A stretch of DNA of 50,864 nucleotides from Syntrophomonadaceae bacterium (lineage in GTDB: Bacteria > Bacillota > DSM-12270 > Thermacetogeniales > Thermacetogeniaceae), in the NCBI GenBank assembly GCA_012840405.1, contig DULM01000125.1, forward strand, positions 1 to 50,864, given 5' to 3'. The position numbers and the translations under genes were made by a program. This document shows, one piece after another, positions 1 to 9,097 of this stretch. Every line of letters starts with the position of its first letter. Position 1 is the stretch's first letter. The notes below the pieces were generated by a model. That model saw only the letters and a list, made by a program, of their open reading frames with translations, made no database searches and was not told the DNA's origin.

Positions 1-291
1 CAGGTTTTCTATTTGTAGAAAGGCATATGGTGCCTGGAGAGGCCAATTGATCATCATCTGATCAACTTCTGCATCACAGTTGCCCTGAGCGATAACAAAG
101 GGTACTGTCAAACTGTTGACTGCTTCTGCCACTCCACGGGGTTGATAATTATCAGGGAGTGGATTGCGGGGGCCGTGGTAAAGAAGGTCCCCCGCATGAA
201 TAATCAGGTCAACATCCCGGAAAAGAGTAGACATTACCTTCTGCCAACTGGAAAGTGACCCATGGGTATCACTGATAATACCGATCCGCAT
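1..291 (-). CDS. YfcE/MJ0936-type metallophosphoesterase, 3' part cut by window edge
   Basis: Only the first 97 codons are in the window; the gene runs off the left edge. The start is an ATG at 289-291, directly after the ribH stop. The visible protein opens with MRIGIISDTHGS, followed by IIHAGDLL and then QGNCD. These are the metal-binding blocks (DxH, GD, GNCD) of small calcineurin-like phosphodiesterases of the YfcE family, which hydrolyse phosphodiesters with Mn or similar metals. It is the last visible gene of the riboflavin operon, but its family has no known role in flavin synthesis, so co-transcription may be incidental. Family assignment is firm; the substrate is unknown. Confidence 0.85.
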   Translation of the reverse strand, partial: MRIGIISDTHGSLSSWQKVMSTLFRDVDLIIHAGDLLYHGPRNPLPDNYQPRGVAEAVNSLTVPFVIAQGNCDAEVDQMMINWPLQAPYAFLQIENL

Positions 292-292
292 T

Positions 293-763
293 TTACTTCC
301 CCTTCAATTCCCTGAAGAGATTAACCATTTCCAGAGCAGTCACTGCAGCGTCAGCACCTTTATTTCCTGCTTTTGTCCCTGCCCGCTCAATAGCCTGTTC
401 CAAGGTGTCTGCGGTGATCAAACCATATACCACAGGTATTCCTGCCGCAAGGCTGACCTGGGCGATTCCTTTGGTAACCTCACTGGCTATATAATCGAAA
501 TGGGGTGTAGCCCCTCTGATCACTGCTCCCAGGCAGATGACAGCATCATAACCGCGCTCAACCATTTTTTGAGCAGTCAAAGGAATTTCAAAGGCACCTG
601 GAACCCAGGCCACATCCACTGCATCCTCACTGACACCATGCCTGAATAGCATATCTAGAGCCCCGCTCAACAGCTTATTGGTAATAAACTCATTAAACCT
701 TGATACAACAATGCCAAAACGCAGTCCCTCACCCAGTAGTTTTCCTTCGAATATTTGCGGCAA
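293..763 (-). CDS. ribH: 6,7-dimethyl-8-ribityllumazine synthase
   Basis: This enzyme condenses 5-amino-6-ribitylamino-uracil with 3,4-dihydroxy-2-butanone 4-phosphate to give the lumazine precursor of riboflavin. The protein has 156 residues, the usual length. It shows the family blocks: [12 protein letters not shown] near residue 21, [10 protein letters not shown] near 53, [13 protein letters not shown] near 79 with the catalytic His in the TPHFDY turn, and [14 protein letters not shown] near 110. It follows ribBA by 15 bases and is the fourth riboflavin gene of the operon, under the FMN riboswitch at 4067-4185. Confidence 0.97.
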   Translation of the reverse strand: MPQIFEGKLLGEGLRFGIVVSRFNEFITNKLLSGALDMLFRHGVSEDAVDVAWVPGAFEIPLTAQKMVERGYDAVICLGAVIRGATPHFDYIASEVTKGIAQVSLAAGIPVVYGLITADTLEQAIERAGTKAGNKGADAAVTALEMVNLFRELKGK

Positions 764-778
764 TTTAATAACTCCTTT

Positions 779-1990
779 CTATTTATTCAGGGCTAAAAAA
801 TGCCCCATTTTTTCCTTCTTTGTTTGCAGATACCTTTTGTTTTCAGCCCTCGCTGGCATTTCAATAGGAACCCTTTCCACAACCTCCAAACCGTAACCCT
901 GCAACCCCTTAATTTTACGAGGGTTGTTGGTCATCAACCTCAGTTTCTTAACACCGAGGTCCACCAGAATTTGGGCTCCTATACCATAATCCCGCAGGTC
1001 CGGGGGGAATCCCAGCAGTTCATTGGCTTCAACTGTATCTTTTCCCTCATCCTGCAGCTTGTAGGCCCGGATTTTGTTCAACAGACCAATTCCCCTCCCC
1101 TCCTGCCGCATGTAAAGCAGTATCCCTCTCCCTTCAGCAGAGATCATGCGCAGTGCTTGTGCCAACTGCTCACCACAGTCACAGCGGTGAGAACCAAAAA
1201 CATCTCCGGTTAAACACTCAGAGTGCACCCTAGTCAAAACAGGTTCACCGTTACTTACATCACCCTTCACCAGGGCAATATTGCAGGTATGGTCTAGCAA
1301 ATTCTCATAGGCTACAGCTGTAAAATCACCATACTTTGTTGGCAGATGGGCTTCTGATACTCTCCGTACCAGTTTTTCAGTATGGCGGCGGTATTCGATC
1401 AAGTCTGCTATAGTAATGATCTTCAAATTGTGTTTTTCAGCAAACTCAAGCAGCTGCGGAACACGGGCCATGGTCCCATCCTCGTTCATAATCTCACAGC
1501 ACACACCTGCTGGATAAAGGCCTGCTAAGCGAGCCAGGTCTACAGAAGCCTCAGTATGTCCTGCTCTCCGCAGAACACCGCCTTCTACTGCCCGCAGAGG
1601 AAAGACATGACCTGGACGCCTTAAATCAGATGGTGCTGTTTTGGGGTCCACTAAAGCTCTGATGGTTTCAGCCCGTTCAAAAGCTGAAATACCAGTTGTT
1701 GTAGTAACAGCATCAACAGATACAGTGAAGGCTGTTTCCATGCTGTCTGTGTTGTTTGCCACCATCTGATGCAGTTCCAATTCATCCAGGCGCTCTCCGG
1801 TCATAGGAGCACAAATCAGACCACGAGCATGGACTGCCATAAAGTTAATAGCCTCAGGTGTTACCTTTTCTGCTGCCAGAATCAAATCCCCTTCATTTTC
1901 CCGATCTTCATCATCAACAACAATAACCATACGTCCCGCAGCTATCTCTGCGATAGCTTCTTCAATTGTGTCAAAAGATTCCTTTGCCAT
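779..1990 (-). CDS. ribBA: bifunctional 3,4-dihydroxy-2-butanone-4-phosphate synthase / GTP cyclohydrolase II
   Basis: This fusion supplies both precursors of riboflavin. The N-terminal half (about residues 1-200) is RibB, with the [11 protein letters not shown] metal and substrate motif. The C-terminal half is RibA, with the zinc cysteines in [18 protein letters not shown] and the GTP-binding [11 protein letters not shown]. The reading frame is open further upstream to 2020. I chose the ATG at 1988-1990 because GGGGAGGG precedes it at normal spacing, and the protein then begins [13 protein letters not shown] and has 403 residues. It lies 16 bases after the ribE stop. Confidence 0.96.
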   Translation of the reverse strand: MAKESFDTIEEAIAEIAAGRMVIVVDDEDRENEGDLILAAEKVTPEAINFMAVHARGLICAPMTGERLDELELHQMVANNTDSMETAFTVSVDAVTTTTGISAFERAETIRALVDPKTAPSDLRRPGHVFPLRAVEGGVLRRAGHTEASVDLARLAGLYPAGVCCEIMNEDGTMARVPQLLEFAEKHNLKIITIADLIEYRRHTEKLVRRVSEAHLPTKYGDFTAVAYENLLDHTCNIALVKGDVSNGEPVLTRVHSECLTGDVFGSHRCDCGEQLAQALRMISAEGRGILLYMRQEGRGIGLLNKIRAYKLQDEGKDTVEANELLGFPPDLRDYGIGAQILVDLGVKKLRLMTNNPRKIKGLQGYGLEVVERVPIEMPARAENKRYLQTKKEKMGHFLALNK

Positions 1991-2006
1991 TGATTCGCTC
2001 CCTCCC

Positions 2007-2654
2007 CTAGATAAATCCATGTTCCGCTAGAAAATCCACAGTAAGTTCCCTTTCCTTATTTTCTGTTCCTTTCCCCAGAAGAAAGAAAACATATTTACCC
2101 AAAATATCTGCCTCAATATTTACCAGGTCCCCTGTTTTTTTCAACCCTAAAATAGTTTTTTCCAGAGTATGGGGTATTAAGCTCACTTTGAATGAAGAAG
2201 GAAGCAGTTCTGCAATAGTAAGACTGGTACCATCAACTGTTATAGAACCCTGCGGGGTTAGATATGGCTGCAGTTCTGCAGGGATTTGCACCCAAATCTC
2301 TGTTGAAATCCCCCGCTTGTATATACTCAAAATCTCCCCTACAGCATCCACATGTCCGGTAACAAAGTGTCCACCCAACCTGCCTCCTACCTGCAAAGCC
2401 CTCTCTAAGTTAACCTGGTCTCCTTCCTTTAACAAACCCAAATTTGTCTTAGCGAGGGTTTCAGCCATAACATCAGCATAAAAAGCTCTGCTGCTACAGG
2501 AAGTAGCCGTGAGGCATACCCCATTGACCGCGATACTATCCCCCACCTTCAAGTCTTCACATATTAAACTAGACTCAATATGCAGAGAAGCTGAGAGATG
2601 CCCCTTTTTAATCCCTCGAACGATACCGATGTCTTCTACCAGTCCTGTAAACAA
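2007..2654 (-). CDS. ribE: riboflavin synthase, alpha chain
   Basis: Riboflavin synthase dismutates two lumazine molecules into riboflavin plus the pyrimidine precursor. The product has two tandem lumazine-binding domains: [10 protein letters not shown] and then [17 protein letters not shown] around residue 97, followed by the second repeat. The family nearly always begins MFTG, and here that Met is a TTG at 2652-2654 with GGGGTGG just upstream, so the longer open frame to 2678 is not used. The protein has 215 residues, the normal length. The gene is separated from ribD by about 215 bases that carry the heptamer array at 2752-2890. Confidence 0.95.
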   Translation of the reverse strand: MFTGLVEDIGIVRGIKKGHLSASLHIESSLICEDLKVGDSIAVNGVCLTATSCSSRAFYADVMAETLAKTNLGLLKEGDQVNLERALQVGGRLGGHFVTGHVDAVGEILSIYKRGISTEIWVQIPAELQPYLTPQGSITVDGTSLTIAELLPSSFKVSLIPHTLEKTILGLKKTGDLVNIEADILGKYVFFLLGKGTENKERELTVDFLAEHGFI

Positions 2655-2869
2655 ACAACCACCCCTTTTTGGCACCATTTATGAACCCTGCACTGTGTCA
2701 CCTATTATACTTCCCTCTATCATCAGGCATCTGTAACTTCCTCCCGCACCCCAATCAGACATCCAGATCTAACATCTATTTCAACTTCCAACCTCCGGCC
2801 TCGGCGTACTATTCCGACTTCCGACCTCCGGCTTCAACTCCACTCCGGCATCTCTTCCGATCTCCGACT
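2655..2869. other. intergenic spacer between ribD and ribE
   Basis: No gene is seen here. Most of the spacer from 2752 upward is the degenerate heptamer array described separately. The remainder, 2655-2751, contains the ribE ribosome-binding site and no recognisable terminator or promoter. Confidence 0.6.
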
Positions 2870-2890
2870 TCAGGCCTCCGACCTCCACTC
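2752..2890 (-). repeat. degenerate GAAGTCN heptamer array overlapping the ribD 3' end
   Basis: Read on the minus strand, this stretch is a chain of 7-base units close to GAAGTCG, with GC-rich variants such as GAGGTCG, GAAGCCG and GAGGTTG, and occasional units of 10 or 12 bases. The array supplies the last few codons and the TGA stop of ribD (ending R-S-E-A). It is the same unit as in the array at 42465-42645, which carries GAAGTCN on the opposite strand. There are no spacers, so it is not CRISPR. Function unknown. Confidence 0.75.
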
Positions 2891-3985
2891 CGGGTAGGCA
2901 GTGATCATCATGTCCTCTCCTACCTTTTCTGTGAAAACAGGGGAAAGCCGCAAACAATCTTTAATTCTGGAAAAACCTTTTCCCCCGAAGACCCCTGGAG
3001 CATCGCTGCCTCCGATCAACAAGGGCGCCTGAAAAATAATATATTTATCCACCAGTCCCCCTTCCAGCAGAGCGGCATTGATAGCAGAACCCCCTTCCAC
3101 CAAAAGATTCATTATCTCCTTTTGTCCAAGCAAACTCAGCAAAGATTTCAGATCCACTCTCCCCTCAAAAGCCGGCAGTTCCCAAACCTCTACACCAACT
3201 GCTTCCAGCCTCGCCCTCTTTTCCCAGCTGTAATTTCCTTTGACCACTGCTACAGCAGTGGGTATCTGAGCAGCAGTCTGAACCAATTGTGACTCTTCAG
3301 GAATGCGCAAACTGCTGTCAACAACGATTCTGAGCGGTTGCCGGCCTTGATAGCCAGGAAGCCTCACATTTAAAAGAGGGTCATCAGCCAGCACAGTGCC
3401 GATTCCGGTAAGAATAGCATCACTCTCAGCTCGCAGTCTGTGAACGACAAGACGCGCCTCTTCACCAGTAATCCACTTGGAATCTCCAGAATGAGTGGCG
3501 ATCTTCCCATCAAGTGAAACAGCAGCCTTTAGTGTGACGAATGGCAGTTTAGTTCGGATATATTTGAAAAAAGCCTCATTCTGCCTGCGGGCTTCCTCTT
3601 CCAAAACACCTACCTGAACCTTAATCCCGGACTCCTGCAGTATCTTGATTCCCTTTCCTGCAACCTGGGGATTGGGATCAGTCACCGCCACTACCACTTC
3701 TCGGATTCCCGCTTCTATAATGGCCTTTGTACAAGGTGGGGTTCTTCCGTAATGACAGCAGGGCTCTAGAGTAACATAAAGCACAGCACCATGTGCCCTC
3801 TCTCCCGCTGCCCGCAGTGCGTGTATCTCTGCATGGGGTGAACCGGCCTTTTGGTGATAGCCTTCTCCTACAATTTTACCGTTTTTTACCACAATAGCGC
3901 CTACAAGTGGATTGGGACTGGTCTTACCCCGTCCTAATTCCGCCAGTTCAATGGCTCTTGCCATCAATTGTTCATGGTCCGACAA
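2870..3985 (-). CDS. ribD: bifunctional diaminohydroxyphosphoribosylaminopyrimidine deaminase / 5-amino-6-(5-phosphoribosylamino)uracil reductase
   Basis: RibD carries out the second (deaminase) and third (NADPH reductase) steps of riboflavin synthesis. The deaminase domain (about residues 1-145) has the zinc site HAEIHAL and PCCHYGRTPPC. The reductase domain follows, with VSLDGKIAT near 164 and LLVEGGSAIN near 295. Length is 371 residues, normal. The start is TTG at 3983-3985, with GGAGGG about six bases upstream. It is the first gene after the FMN riboswitch and terminator. Oddly, its final codons and stop are formed by the heptamer array at 2752-2890, so the C-terminal tail is probably not conserved. 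Confidence 0.96.
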   Translation of the reverse strand: MSDHEQLMARAIELAELGRGKTSPNPLVGAIVVKNGKIVGEGYHQKAGSPHAEIHALRAAGERAHGAVLYVTLEPCCHYGRTPPCTKAIIEAGIREVVVAVTDPNPQVAGKGIKILQESGIKVQVGVLEEEARRQNEAFFKYIRTKLPFVTLKAAVSLDGKIATHSGDSKWITGEEARLVVHRLRAESDAILTGIGTVLADDPLLNVRLPGYQGRQPLRIVVDSSLRIPEESQLVQTAAQIPTAVAVVKGNYSWEKRARLEAVGVEVWELPAFEGRVDLKSLLSLLGQKEIMNLLVEGGSAINAALLEGGLVDKYIIFQAPLLIGGSDAPGVFGGKGFSRIKDCLRLSPVFTEKVGEDMMITAYPEWRSEA

Positions 3986-4009
3986 AAAGTTCCCTCCACA
4001 TTATTAATA

Positions 4010-4042
4010 AAAATAGAAAAACCCGATTGGAAAGCCTCGGGT
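4010..4042 (-). terminator. intrinsic terminator of the FMN riboswitch
   Basis: On the minus strand the stem ACCCGA / TCGGGT (arms at 4042-4037 and 4026-4021) is followed by TTTTTCTATTTTT. It sits between the riboswitch aptamer and ribD. It is therefore the expected expression platform: termination when FMN is bound. Confidence 0.85.
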
Positions 4043-4066
4043 CAATTTACAAAAATATGAAAAGTC

Positions 4067-4185
4067 TCCTTCTCCCATCCAGACTTTAACTGTCGGCTCC
4101 AGAATTCCACTGGATCAATCCAGGTCAGTCACCCGGATTCGCGGGCTTTCACCGCCGGTGTGGAATTTCACCACCCCCCGAAGGA
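4067..4185 (-). promoter_or_regulatory. FMN riboswitch (RFN element)
   Basis: On the minus strand this contains the conserved RFN pieces in order: GGTGAAATTCC, ACCGGCGGTGAAAGCCCGCG and AGTCTGGATGGGAGA. The closing helix P1 pairs UCCUUC (4185-4180) with GAAGGA (4072-4067). It precedes ribD and is followed by an intrinsic terminator at 4010-4042. This is the standard arrangement for transcriptional repression of riboflavin synthesis by FMN. Confidence 0.97.
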
Positions 4186-4217
4186 CCTTCCAAATACATT
4201 ATTCACATGTCTGTTTC

Positions 4218-4247
4218 ATTGTACACCTAATCCAATTAATCCGTCAA
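4218..4247 (-). promoter_or_regulatory. predicted promoter of the riboflavin operon
   Basis: On the minus strand, TTGACG (4247-4242) and TACAAT (4223-4218) are separated by 18 bases; each box matches the vegetative consensus at five of six positions. It lies about 35 bases upstream of the riboswitch and its -35 box overlaps the last codons of rpe. This implies the rib operon has its own start. Confidence 0.65.
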
Positions 4248-4949
4248 TGATCCTCTCTTTTGAGAACTGTACCACCAACTGTCCTCAGCGGCTTCAAGGG
4301 CCAGTGTGCGGTATTGTTCTATAGCTTGGCCCCAGTTCCTCTCCCTTAATAAAGCAGAACCAATTACCAAAGAATTAGCCCCTGCCTCCACAACTGATTT
4401 TACTGTTTGCAGATTAATCCCCCCATCCACCTGCAGTTCAGCAGTGGCTCCGGACTCTTTCAGCATCATTTTTAATTTTCTGATCTTTTCACACATAGAA
4501 GTTATAAACGCCTGTCCACCCCAACCGGGGTTAACGGTCATGATGAGAACCAGGTCCAGATCAGGAAGGATATAATCAAGAAAACTTAAAGGTGTGGCTG
4601 GGTTAAGGGCTACCCCTGCTCTCATTCCCAGGTCCTTGATCATCTGCACAGTCCGGTGCAGATGGGTACAGGCTTCTGCGTGAACGGTTAGGCTTTTTGC
4701 CCCAGCTGCTGTGAAAGAAGAAAATAACGATTCTGGTTGCTCTACCATTAAATGCACATCAAAAGGTAATGATGTAATCTGAGAAAGAGATGCCACAACA
4801 GGAGGCCCAAAGGTGAGATTAGGCACAAAGCGGCCATCCATAATGTCAAGGTGCAGTTGGTCAGCCCCACTTTTTTCTAATTCTTTAACAACTTCACCCA
4901 GTTTACTGAAATCCGCAGTTAAGATCGATGGCGCGATTTTGATCTGCAT
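4236..4949 (-). CDS. rpe: ribulose-phosphate 3-epimerase
   Basis: This enzyme interconverts ribulose 5-phosphate and xylulose 5-phosphate in the pentose phosphate pathway. It is a TIM-barrel protein with the expected metal-site blocks: IAPSILTADFSKLGE at residue 5, HLDIMDGRFVPNLTFGP near 38, FDVHLMVEQPE near 63, MTVNPGWGGQAF near 137 and QVDGGIN near 173. Length is 237 residues, with a C-terminal tail about 15 residues longer than typical. Its ATG shares one base with the rsgA stop (TAATG), so the two are translationally linked. The rsgA-rpe order is common in Firmicutes. Confidence 0.96.
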   Translation of the reverse strand: MQIKIAPSILTADFSKLGEVVKELEKSGADQLHLDIMDGRFVPNLTFGPPVVASLSQITSLPFDVHLMVEQPESLFSSFTAAGAKSLTVHAEACTHLHRTVQMIKDLGMRAGVALNPATPLSFLDYILPDLDLVLIMTVNPGWGGQAFITSMCEKIRKLKMMLKESGATAELQVDGGINLQTVKSVVEAGANSLVIGSALLRERNWGQAIEQYRTLALEAAEDSWWYSSQKRGSLTD

Positions 4950-5818
4950 TAGTAAATCCGCTCCTTAACAATAACCTCTGCTAATAGCTGTTGATAACCC
5001 TGATAACGGATAGTGCTGATCATCCCTTTCTCCAGCGCATCTATTACACCACAATCAGGTTCATTGATATGAAGACAGTCAACAAAACGGCACTGGCTGG
5101 ATAGCTGGTGGATCTCCGGAAAATAACGGCCTAACTCTTCTCTTCTCATTGGTGGCAGCTCTAAATTGCTGAAGCCAGGTGTATCTGCCACAAATCCACC
5201 ACAAAGCTCAAGCAGTTCAACATATCTGGTGGTGTGTTTTCCTCTTTTCAGCTTTCTGCTTATCTCACCTGTTTTCAGCTTCAGTTTGGGGTCAAGGGCA
5301 TTGAGCAGTGTGGATTTGCCTGCACCTGATGGCCCAGACAAGACAGAAACTTTTCCCTCCAGGTTCTGACAAACAAAATCTAGACCGCTGCCGTAAAGAG
5401 CGGAGGTAAGTACTGTCTTATAACCTGCCTGCTGGTATATTTCCATCAATTCCCGAGCCTCTTTTTCCTCAACCAGGTCCGCTTTATTAAAACAGATCAC
5501 AACCTCCAGTTTCTTCAACTCACATAAAACCAGAGAGCGGTCAAGAAGCTTCAGATCCGGCACAGGCTTAGCCAGGGATACAATATGTATCACCTGGTCA
5601 ATATTAGCCACAGGGGGGCGAGGCAGTTCATTTTTGCGTGGTTTTATGCTCTCAATAATACCTTCTCCCTCTTTGAGGGGTGTAAAAAGAACCCAGTCAC
5701 CAGGGAGTATAGTCTGCTCTCTGCGCAAACGGCCACGGCCGCGACAGCACCAGCTTTCCAGTCCGGACTTGATGTAATAGAACCCCCCATAACCTTTCAG
5801 TACTAAGCCTTCCTTCAC
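4949..5818 (-). CDS. rsgA: ribosome small-subunit-dependent GTPase A
   Basis: RsgA is a circularly permuted GTPase that helps late 30S maturation. The N-terminal OB-fold is followed by the permuted G motifs: FNKADLVEE (G4) comes first, then the P-loop SGPSGAGKSTLLN and DTPGFSNLEL (G3). The C-terminal zinc site is CRFVDCLHINEPDC. Length is 289 residues, normal. The start is GTG at 5818, with GGAGG six bases upstream. It lies directly downstream of prkC, as in Bacillus subtilis. Confidence 0.96.
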   Translation of the reverse strand: MKEGLVLKGYGGFYYIKSGLESWCCRGRGRLRREQTILPGDWVLFTPLKEGEGIIESIKPRKNELPRPPVANIDQVIHIVSLAKPVPDLKLLDRSLVLCELKKLEVVICFNKADLVEEKEARELMEIYQQAGYKTVLTSALYGSGLDFVCQNLEGKVSVLSGPSGAGKSTLLNALDPKLKLKTGEISRKLKRGKHTTRYVELLELCGGFVADTPGFSNLELPPMRREELGRYFPEIHQLSSQCRFVDCLHINEPDCGVIDALEKGMISTIRYQGYQQLLAEVIVKERIY

Positions 5819-5849
5819 TAAAAACCTCCTTTAAAAATACTTGTTCACC

Positions 5850-7670
5850 TCAATTAAAGGGAATAGTCTGTCTCAATTTTCCTTGGAAATAGATCTGAAA
5901 TTCCCCGGGAGGATAAACGGTAAAGACCTTATCAACTTTATCCCCCTCCTTATGGAACTCTTTATAAACCTCTCTTGTACCCTGACTGTCCTTGATCACA
6001 ACAATCAGTTCCCCTTCTTCAGGAACATCGATTTTCAATTTGGTTTCCTTTTCCTGTAAACCACTGCTGACCACAACATCAATAGATGTTCCCTTTTTCA
6101 CCGAACTTCCAGGGGCTATGCTCTGTTCAATAATCACACCCTTCTCCTGATCACTGGGCTTCTCAGTGACCTGACCCAGATTCAACTCAACTGCCCCAAG
6201 AGCTGCTTCTGCCTGTTCTACCTTCAAACCCACCACAGCTGGTACAATTACCTCTTTTTCAACTGGGCCTTTGCTCACCACCAATGTGACATCACTGCCC
6301 TTTGGTTGATTGCTATCCCCTGCTGGAAACTGGCGGATTACGTAACCCGCTGGTACATCATCATGGTTTTCTCTGGTAACTTTAACAATAAACCCGCGGC
6401 CTTCCAGAGCAAGGGTTGCTTCCCTCTCCTCTGCTCCCGTGAAATCGGGCAGCCAGACACTAGCGGGCCCTTTGTTGACCCAAATACGTATCAAACGGCC
6501 TTTTTTGACCTCCATCCCGGCCACCGGGTTCTGCCGCACAACTACACCTGTCTCTGTTCCCTGCTCAGATGCCTCTTTTATTTCTACCTCAAGGCCCTCT
6601 TCTTTCAGCATTTCTTCCGCTTCTTCCTGTGTTAACCCCACAACATTTGGAACAACAACAGTCCCCCCAAAATACCACCTTGACAGAGCAAACAGACCTC
6701 CCGCTACAAGCAGCAACCCCAGGAGAGTCAAAGCCACAATAGCTCCAGGGTGTAGTTTTCTCTTTTTGCTGACCTTTTTCTTGCTTTCTATCTGTTCAGG
6801 CATTGGGATCAATCTGGTCTGCTCTTCCTCAGATGGGTAGATAACCCCAGAGGGCTGGCCCTCTGCCAAAGCCTGCTGCATCTGTGCTGCAGAAGAAAAG
6901 CGGTTTTTTGGGTCCTTAGCCATTGCTTTGAAAATAATCTGTTCTAATCGTTTAGGTATAGCGGGATTCTCCAGGCACAGGCTTTTCGGTTCTTCCTGAA
7001 GGTGTTTCAAGGCGATAGATATCGGGTTATCACCCTGAAAAGGCACATGACCAGAAAGAACTTCATAAAGAACAACACCCAGAGAATAAATATCTGACTG
7101 AGGAGTGACCTCCTCTCCCCGGGCCTGTTCTGGGGAAAAATAATGAACAGATCCCATCACAGAACCCGATTGGGTCATGGTAGCACTGGGAATTGACAGG
7201 ACACGGGCCAGACCAAAATCGGTAACCTTTACCCGTCCCCCTGGTGTCACCAGAATATTATGAGACTTGATATCTCGATGAATAATTCCTTTACTATGGG
7301 CGTGTTCAAGTGCAGCACAAACCTGTATACCGATGTTTACCGCTTCTGTTGCTGATAGTGGACCCTTTTCCCTGATTATTTCTTTGAGGTTGGAGCCCTC
7401 CACATACTCCATCACCAGATAAGGTACCCCATCCTCTTCACCCACATCATAGATACTGACTATGTTAGGATGGGAAAGGAGGGCTACAGCCTGGGCTTCC
7501 ATCTGAAAGCGCCGGACAAAATCCTTATCCTCAGCAAGTTCTTTGCGCAGAACCTTAACAGTAACGATGCGGTTTAAAACAGTGCAGCGCGCTCTGTAAA
7601 CATTGGCCATTCCTCCGGCCCCAAGCATAGCAATTATTTCATATCTGTTTCCCAACATTTTTCCGATCAT
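5850..7670 (-). CDS. prkC: PASTA-domain serine/threonine protein kinase
   Basis: A membrane kinase that senses peptidoglycan fragments. The cytosolic kinase domain (residues 10-270) has the glycine loop LGAGGMANVY, Lys39 in VTVKVL, the catalytic HRDIKSHN (Ser where Pro is usual), DFGLAR and a Thr/Ser-rich activation loop near 165-175. One membrane segment lies near 312-335. Three PASTA repeats follow (about 342-407, 408-474, 475-540), then a 65-residue C-terminal domain. The start is ATG with GGGAGG eight bases upstream. It follows the penicillin-binding protein by only a few bases, fitting a cell-wall signalling module with the FHA proteins. No PP2C phosphatase gene is adjacent. Confidence 0.96.
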   Translation of the reverse strand: MIGKMLGNRYEIIAMLGAGGMANVYRARCTVLNRIVTVKVLRKELAEDKDFVRRFQMEAQAVALLSHPNIVSIYDVGEEDGVPYLVMEYVEGSNLKEIIREKGPLSATEAVNIGIQVCAALEHAHSKGIIHRDIKSHNILVTPGGRVKVTDFGLARVLSIPSATMTQSGSVMGSVHYFSPEQARGEEVTPQSDIYSLGVVLYEVLSGHVPFQGDNPISIALKHLQEEPKSLCLENPAIPKRLEQIIFKAMAKDPKNRFSSAAQMQQALAEGQPSGVIYPSEEEQTRLIPMPEQIESKKKVSKKRKLHPGAIVALTLLGLLLVAGGLFALSRWYFGGTVVVPNVVGLTQEEAEEMLKEEGLEVEIKEASEQGTETGVVVRQNPVAGMEVKKGRLIRIWVNKGPASVWLPDFTGAEEREATLALEGRGFIVKVTRENHDDVPAGYVIRQFPAGDSNQPKGSDVTLVVSKGPVEKEVIVPAVVGLKVEQAEAALGAVELNLGQVTEKPSDQEKGVIIEQSIAPGSSVKKGTSIDVVVSSGLQEKETKLKIDVPEEGELIVVIKDSQGTREVYKEFHKEGDKVDKVFTVYPPGEFQIYFQGKLRQTIPFN

Positions 7671-7673
7671 TTC

Positions 7674-9074
7674 TTAATCCTCCCGTGTGAGGGCAAGTCT
7701 TAATAACTCCCTCGCTATTGGTGCAGCAGTTCTGCCACCCTGCCCACCATTTTCAACTACAACACACACAGCGGCCTCAGGATGCTCTGCAGGAGCAAAA
7801 GCCACAAACCAGGCATGGGGATTACCTGCTGGGTTTTCCGCAGACCCGGTCTTACCTGCCACAGTTATCCCGGATAATGAAGCAGCTGTACCTGTTCCCC
7901 CGGGTCGCACAACCTGCACCATAGCCTCCTGAACCTGCCAGGCAACTTCAGATGACGCCACTGTACGCAAAGGTTGCGGTTCCCTTTGCCAAACCAGATC
8001 ACCTTCAGCTGAACGGATCTCCTTAACCAGATAGGGAGTCATCATCACCCCCCCATTGCCCAAAGAACCGGCCACCATTGCCATAAAAAGCGGGCTGACC
8101 TGGATTTTCCCCTGCCCCATACTGGCCTCAGCAAGGCCATTTTTGTTCTGCAGACTCTCCCGATCAAGGGGGATATCTGCAGCAGGCAAATCAAAGGGAA
8201 GTTCTGCACCCCAGCCGAAAGCTTCAAGCCCCCGGGTAAAATCTTCACTGCCTATTCTCATACCCAAATCGGCAAAATAGGAATTACATGATACAGCCAG
8301 CGCACGTTTAAGATTCACCGATCCATGGGCCCGTAGATCGCGAAGCACCCTTCCCTCAATAGTCAACTGCCCCTGACAGTTGAAGGTAACATCCTGCAGC
8401 TGAGGGTATTTTTTTAACCCGACAGCAGCAGTAACGATTTTCATGGTAGACCCCGGAGGGTATAAACCCTGGATAGCCCTGTTCCACAGGGGACGGCTTG
8501 CATTATCACGCAGTTTATCCCATGACTTCTCTAAGCTGTCATTATTAGGGTCATAGCTGGGAGTGCTGACCATAGCCAGAATCTCACCTGTTCTGGGATC
8601 CAGTACAACTGCCGCCCCTCTGTAAGCAGACATCAATTCATAGGCTTTCATCTGCAGTTGATGATCTATAGTAAGATAAAGACTATCACCCTCAGTTTTT
8701 GCCAATCCCCAGCGGGCCTCTAAATATCTTAAAGTATGACCCTTTAGCCCCAGCAGTTCCTCATCATAAGCCCTTTCCAAACCTGATTTCCCTAATATCT
8801 GTGAGTGATAACCGGTCAGATGAGCATACTGCTGTGGATAATAGTATTTTCTCTTGTTTTTATCTCCTTCAATAATGGTGCCGGCTATTTTTTCTCCATC
8901 ACGGGTCAAAATTCCTCCCCGCACAATGCGATTTTCGATAATCCACTGCCTGGGGTTGGCAGCATGTTTGCTTAAAGCAGGCCCCCTCACCAGGACCAGA
9001 TAAATAAGGTAGCCTGCGTAAATAAGGAAACACACTGTTATAAATATAAAAAACTTTTTTACTGTGTTACGCAT
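7674..9074 (-). CDS. penicillin-binding transpeptidase, PbpA type
   Basis: A class B-like peptidoglycan transpeptidase. It has one N-terminal membrane anchor (about residues 9-30), a dimerisation-type region, and the transpeptidase domain. The active-site motifs are PPGSTMK (nucleophile Ser209, Lys212), SCN (262-264) and KTG (408-410). At 466 residues it resembles the shorter PbpA enzymes encoded beside RodA/FtsW and PknB-type kinases rather than the longer FtsI or SpoVD. I chose the ATG at 9074 over the TTG nine bases upstream, because AAGGGG would be too close to the TTG. It works presumably with the FtsW-like glycosyltransferase encoded just upstream. Confidence 0.93.
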   Translation of the reverse strand: MRNTVKKFFIFITVCFLIYAGYLIYLVLVRGPALSKHAANPRQWIIENRIVRGGILTRDGEKIAGTIIEGDKNKRKYYYPQQYAHLTGYHSQILGKSGLERAYDEELLGLKGHTLRYLEARWGLAKTEGDSLYLTIDHQLQMKAYELMSAYRGAAVVLDPRTGEILAMVSTPSYDPNNDSLEKSWDKLRDNASRPLWNRAIQGLYPPGSTMKIVTAAVGLKKYPQLQDVTFNCQGQLTIEGRVLRDLRAHGSVNLKRALAVSCNSYFADLGMRIGSEDFTRGLEAFGWGAELPFDLPAADIPLDRESLQNKNGLAEASMGQGKIQVSPLFMAMVAGSLGNGGVMMTPYLVKEIRSAEGDLVWQREPQPLRTVASSEVAWQVQEAMVQVVRPGGTGTAASLSGITVAGKTGSAENPAGNPHAWFVAFAPAEHPEAAVCVVVENGGQGGRTAAPIARELLRLALTRED

Positions 9075-9097
9075 AGTATTCAAACCCCTTAATAAAC

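Noticed and set aside
2669-3292. 207-codon plus-strand open frame over the ribD 3' end
   Set aside because: Low-complexity product made partly from the heptamer array and antisense to ribD; no recognisable domain.
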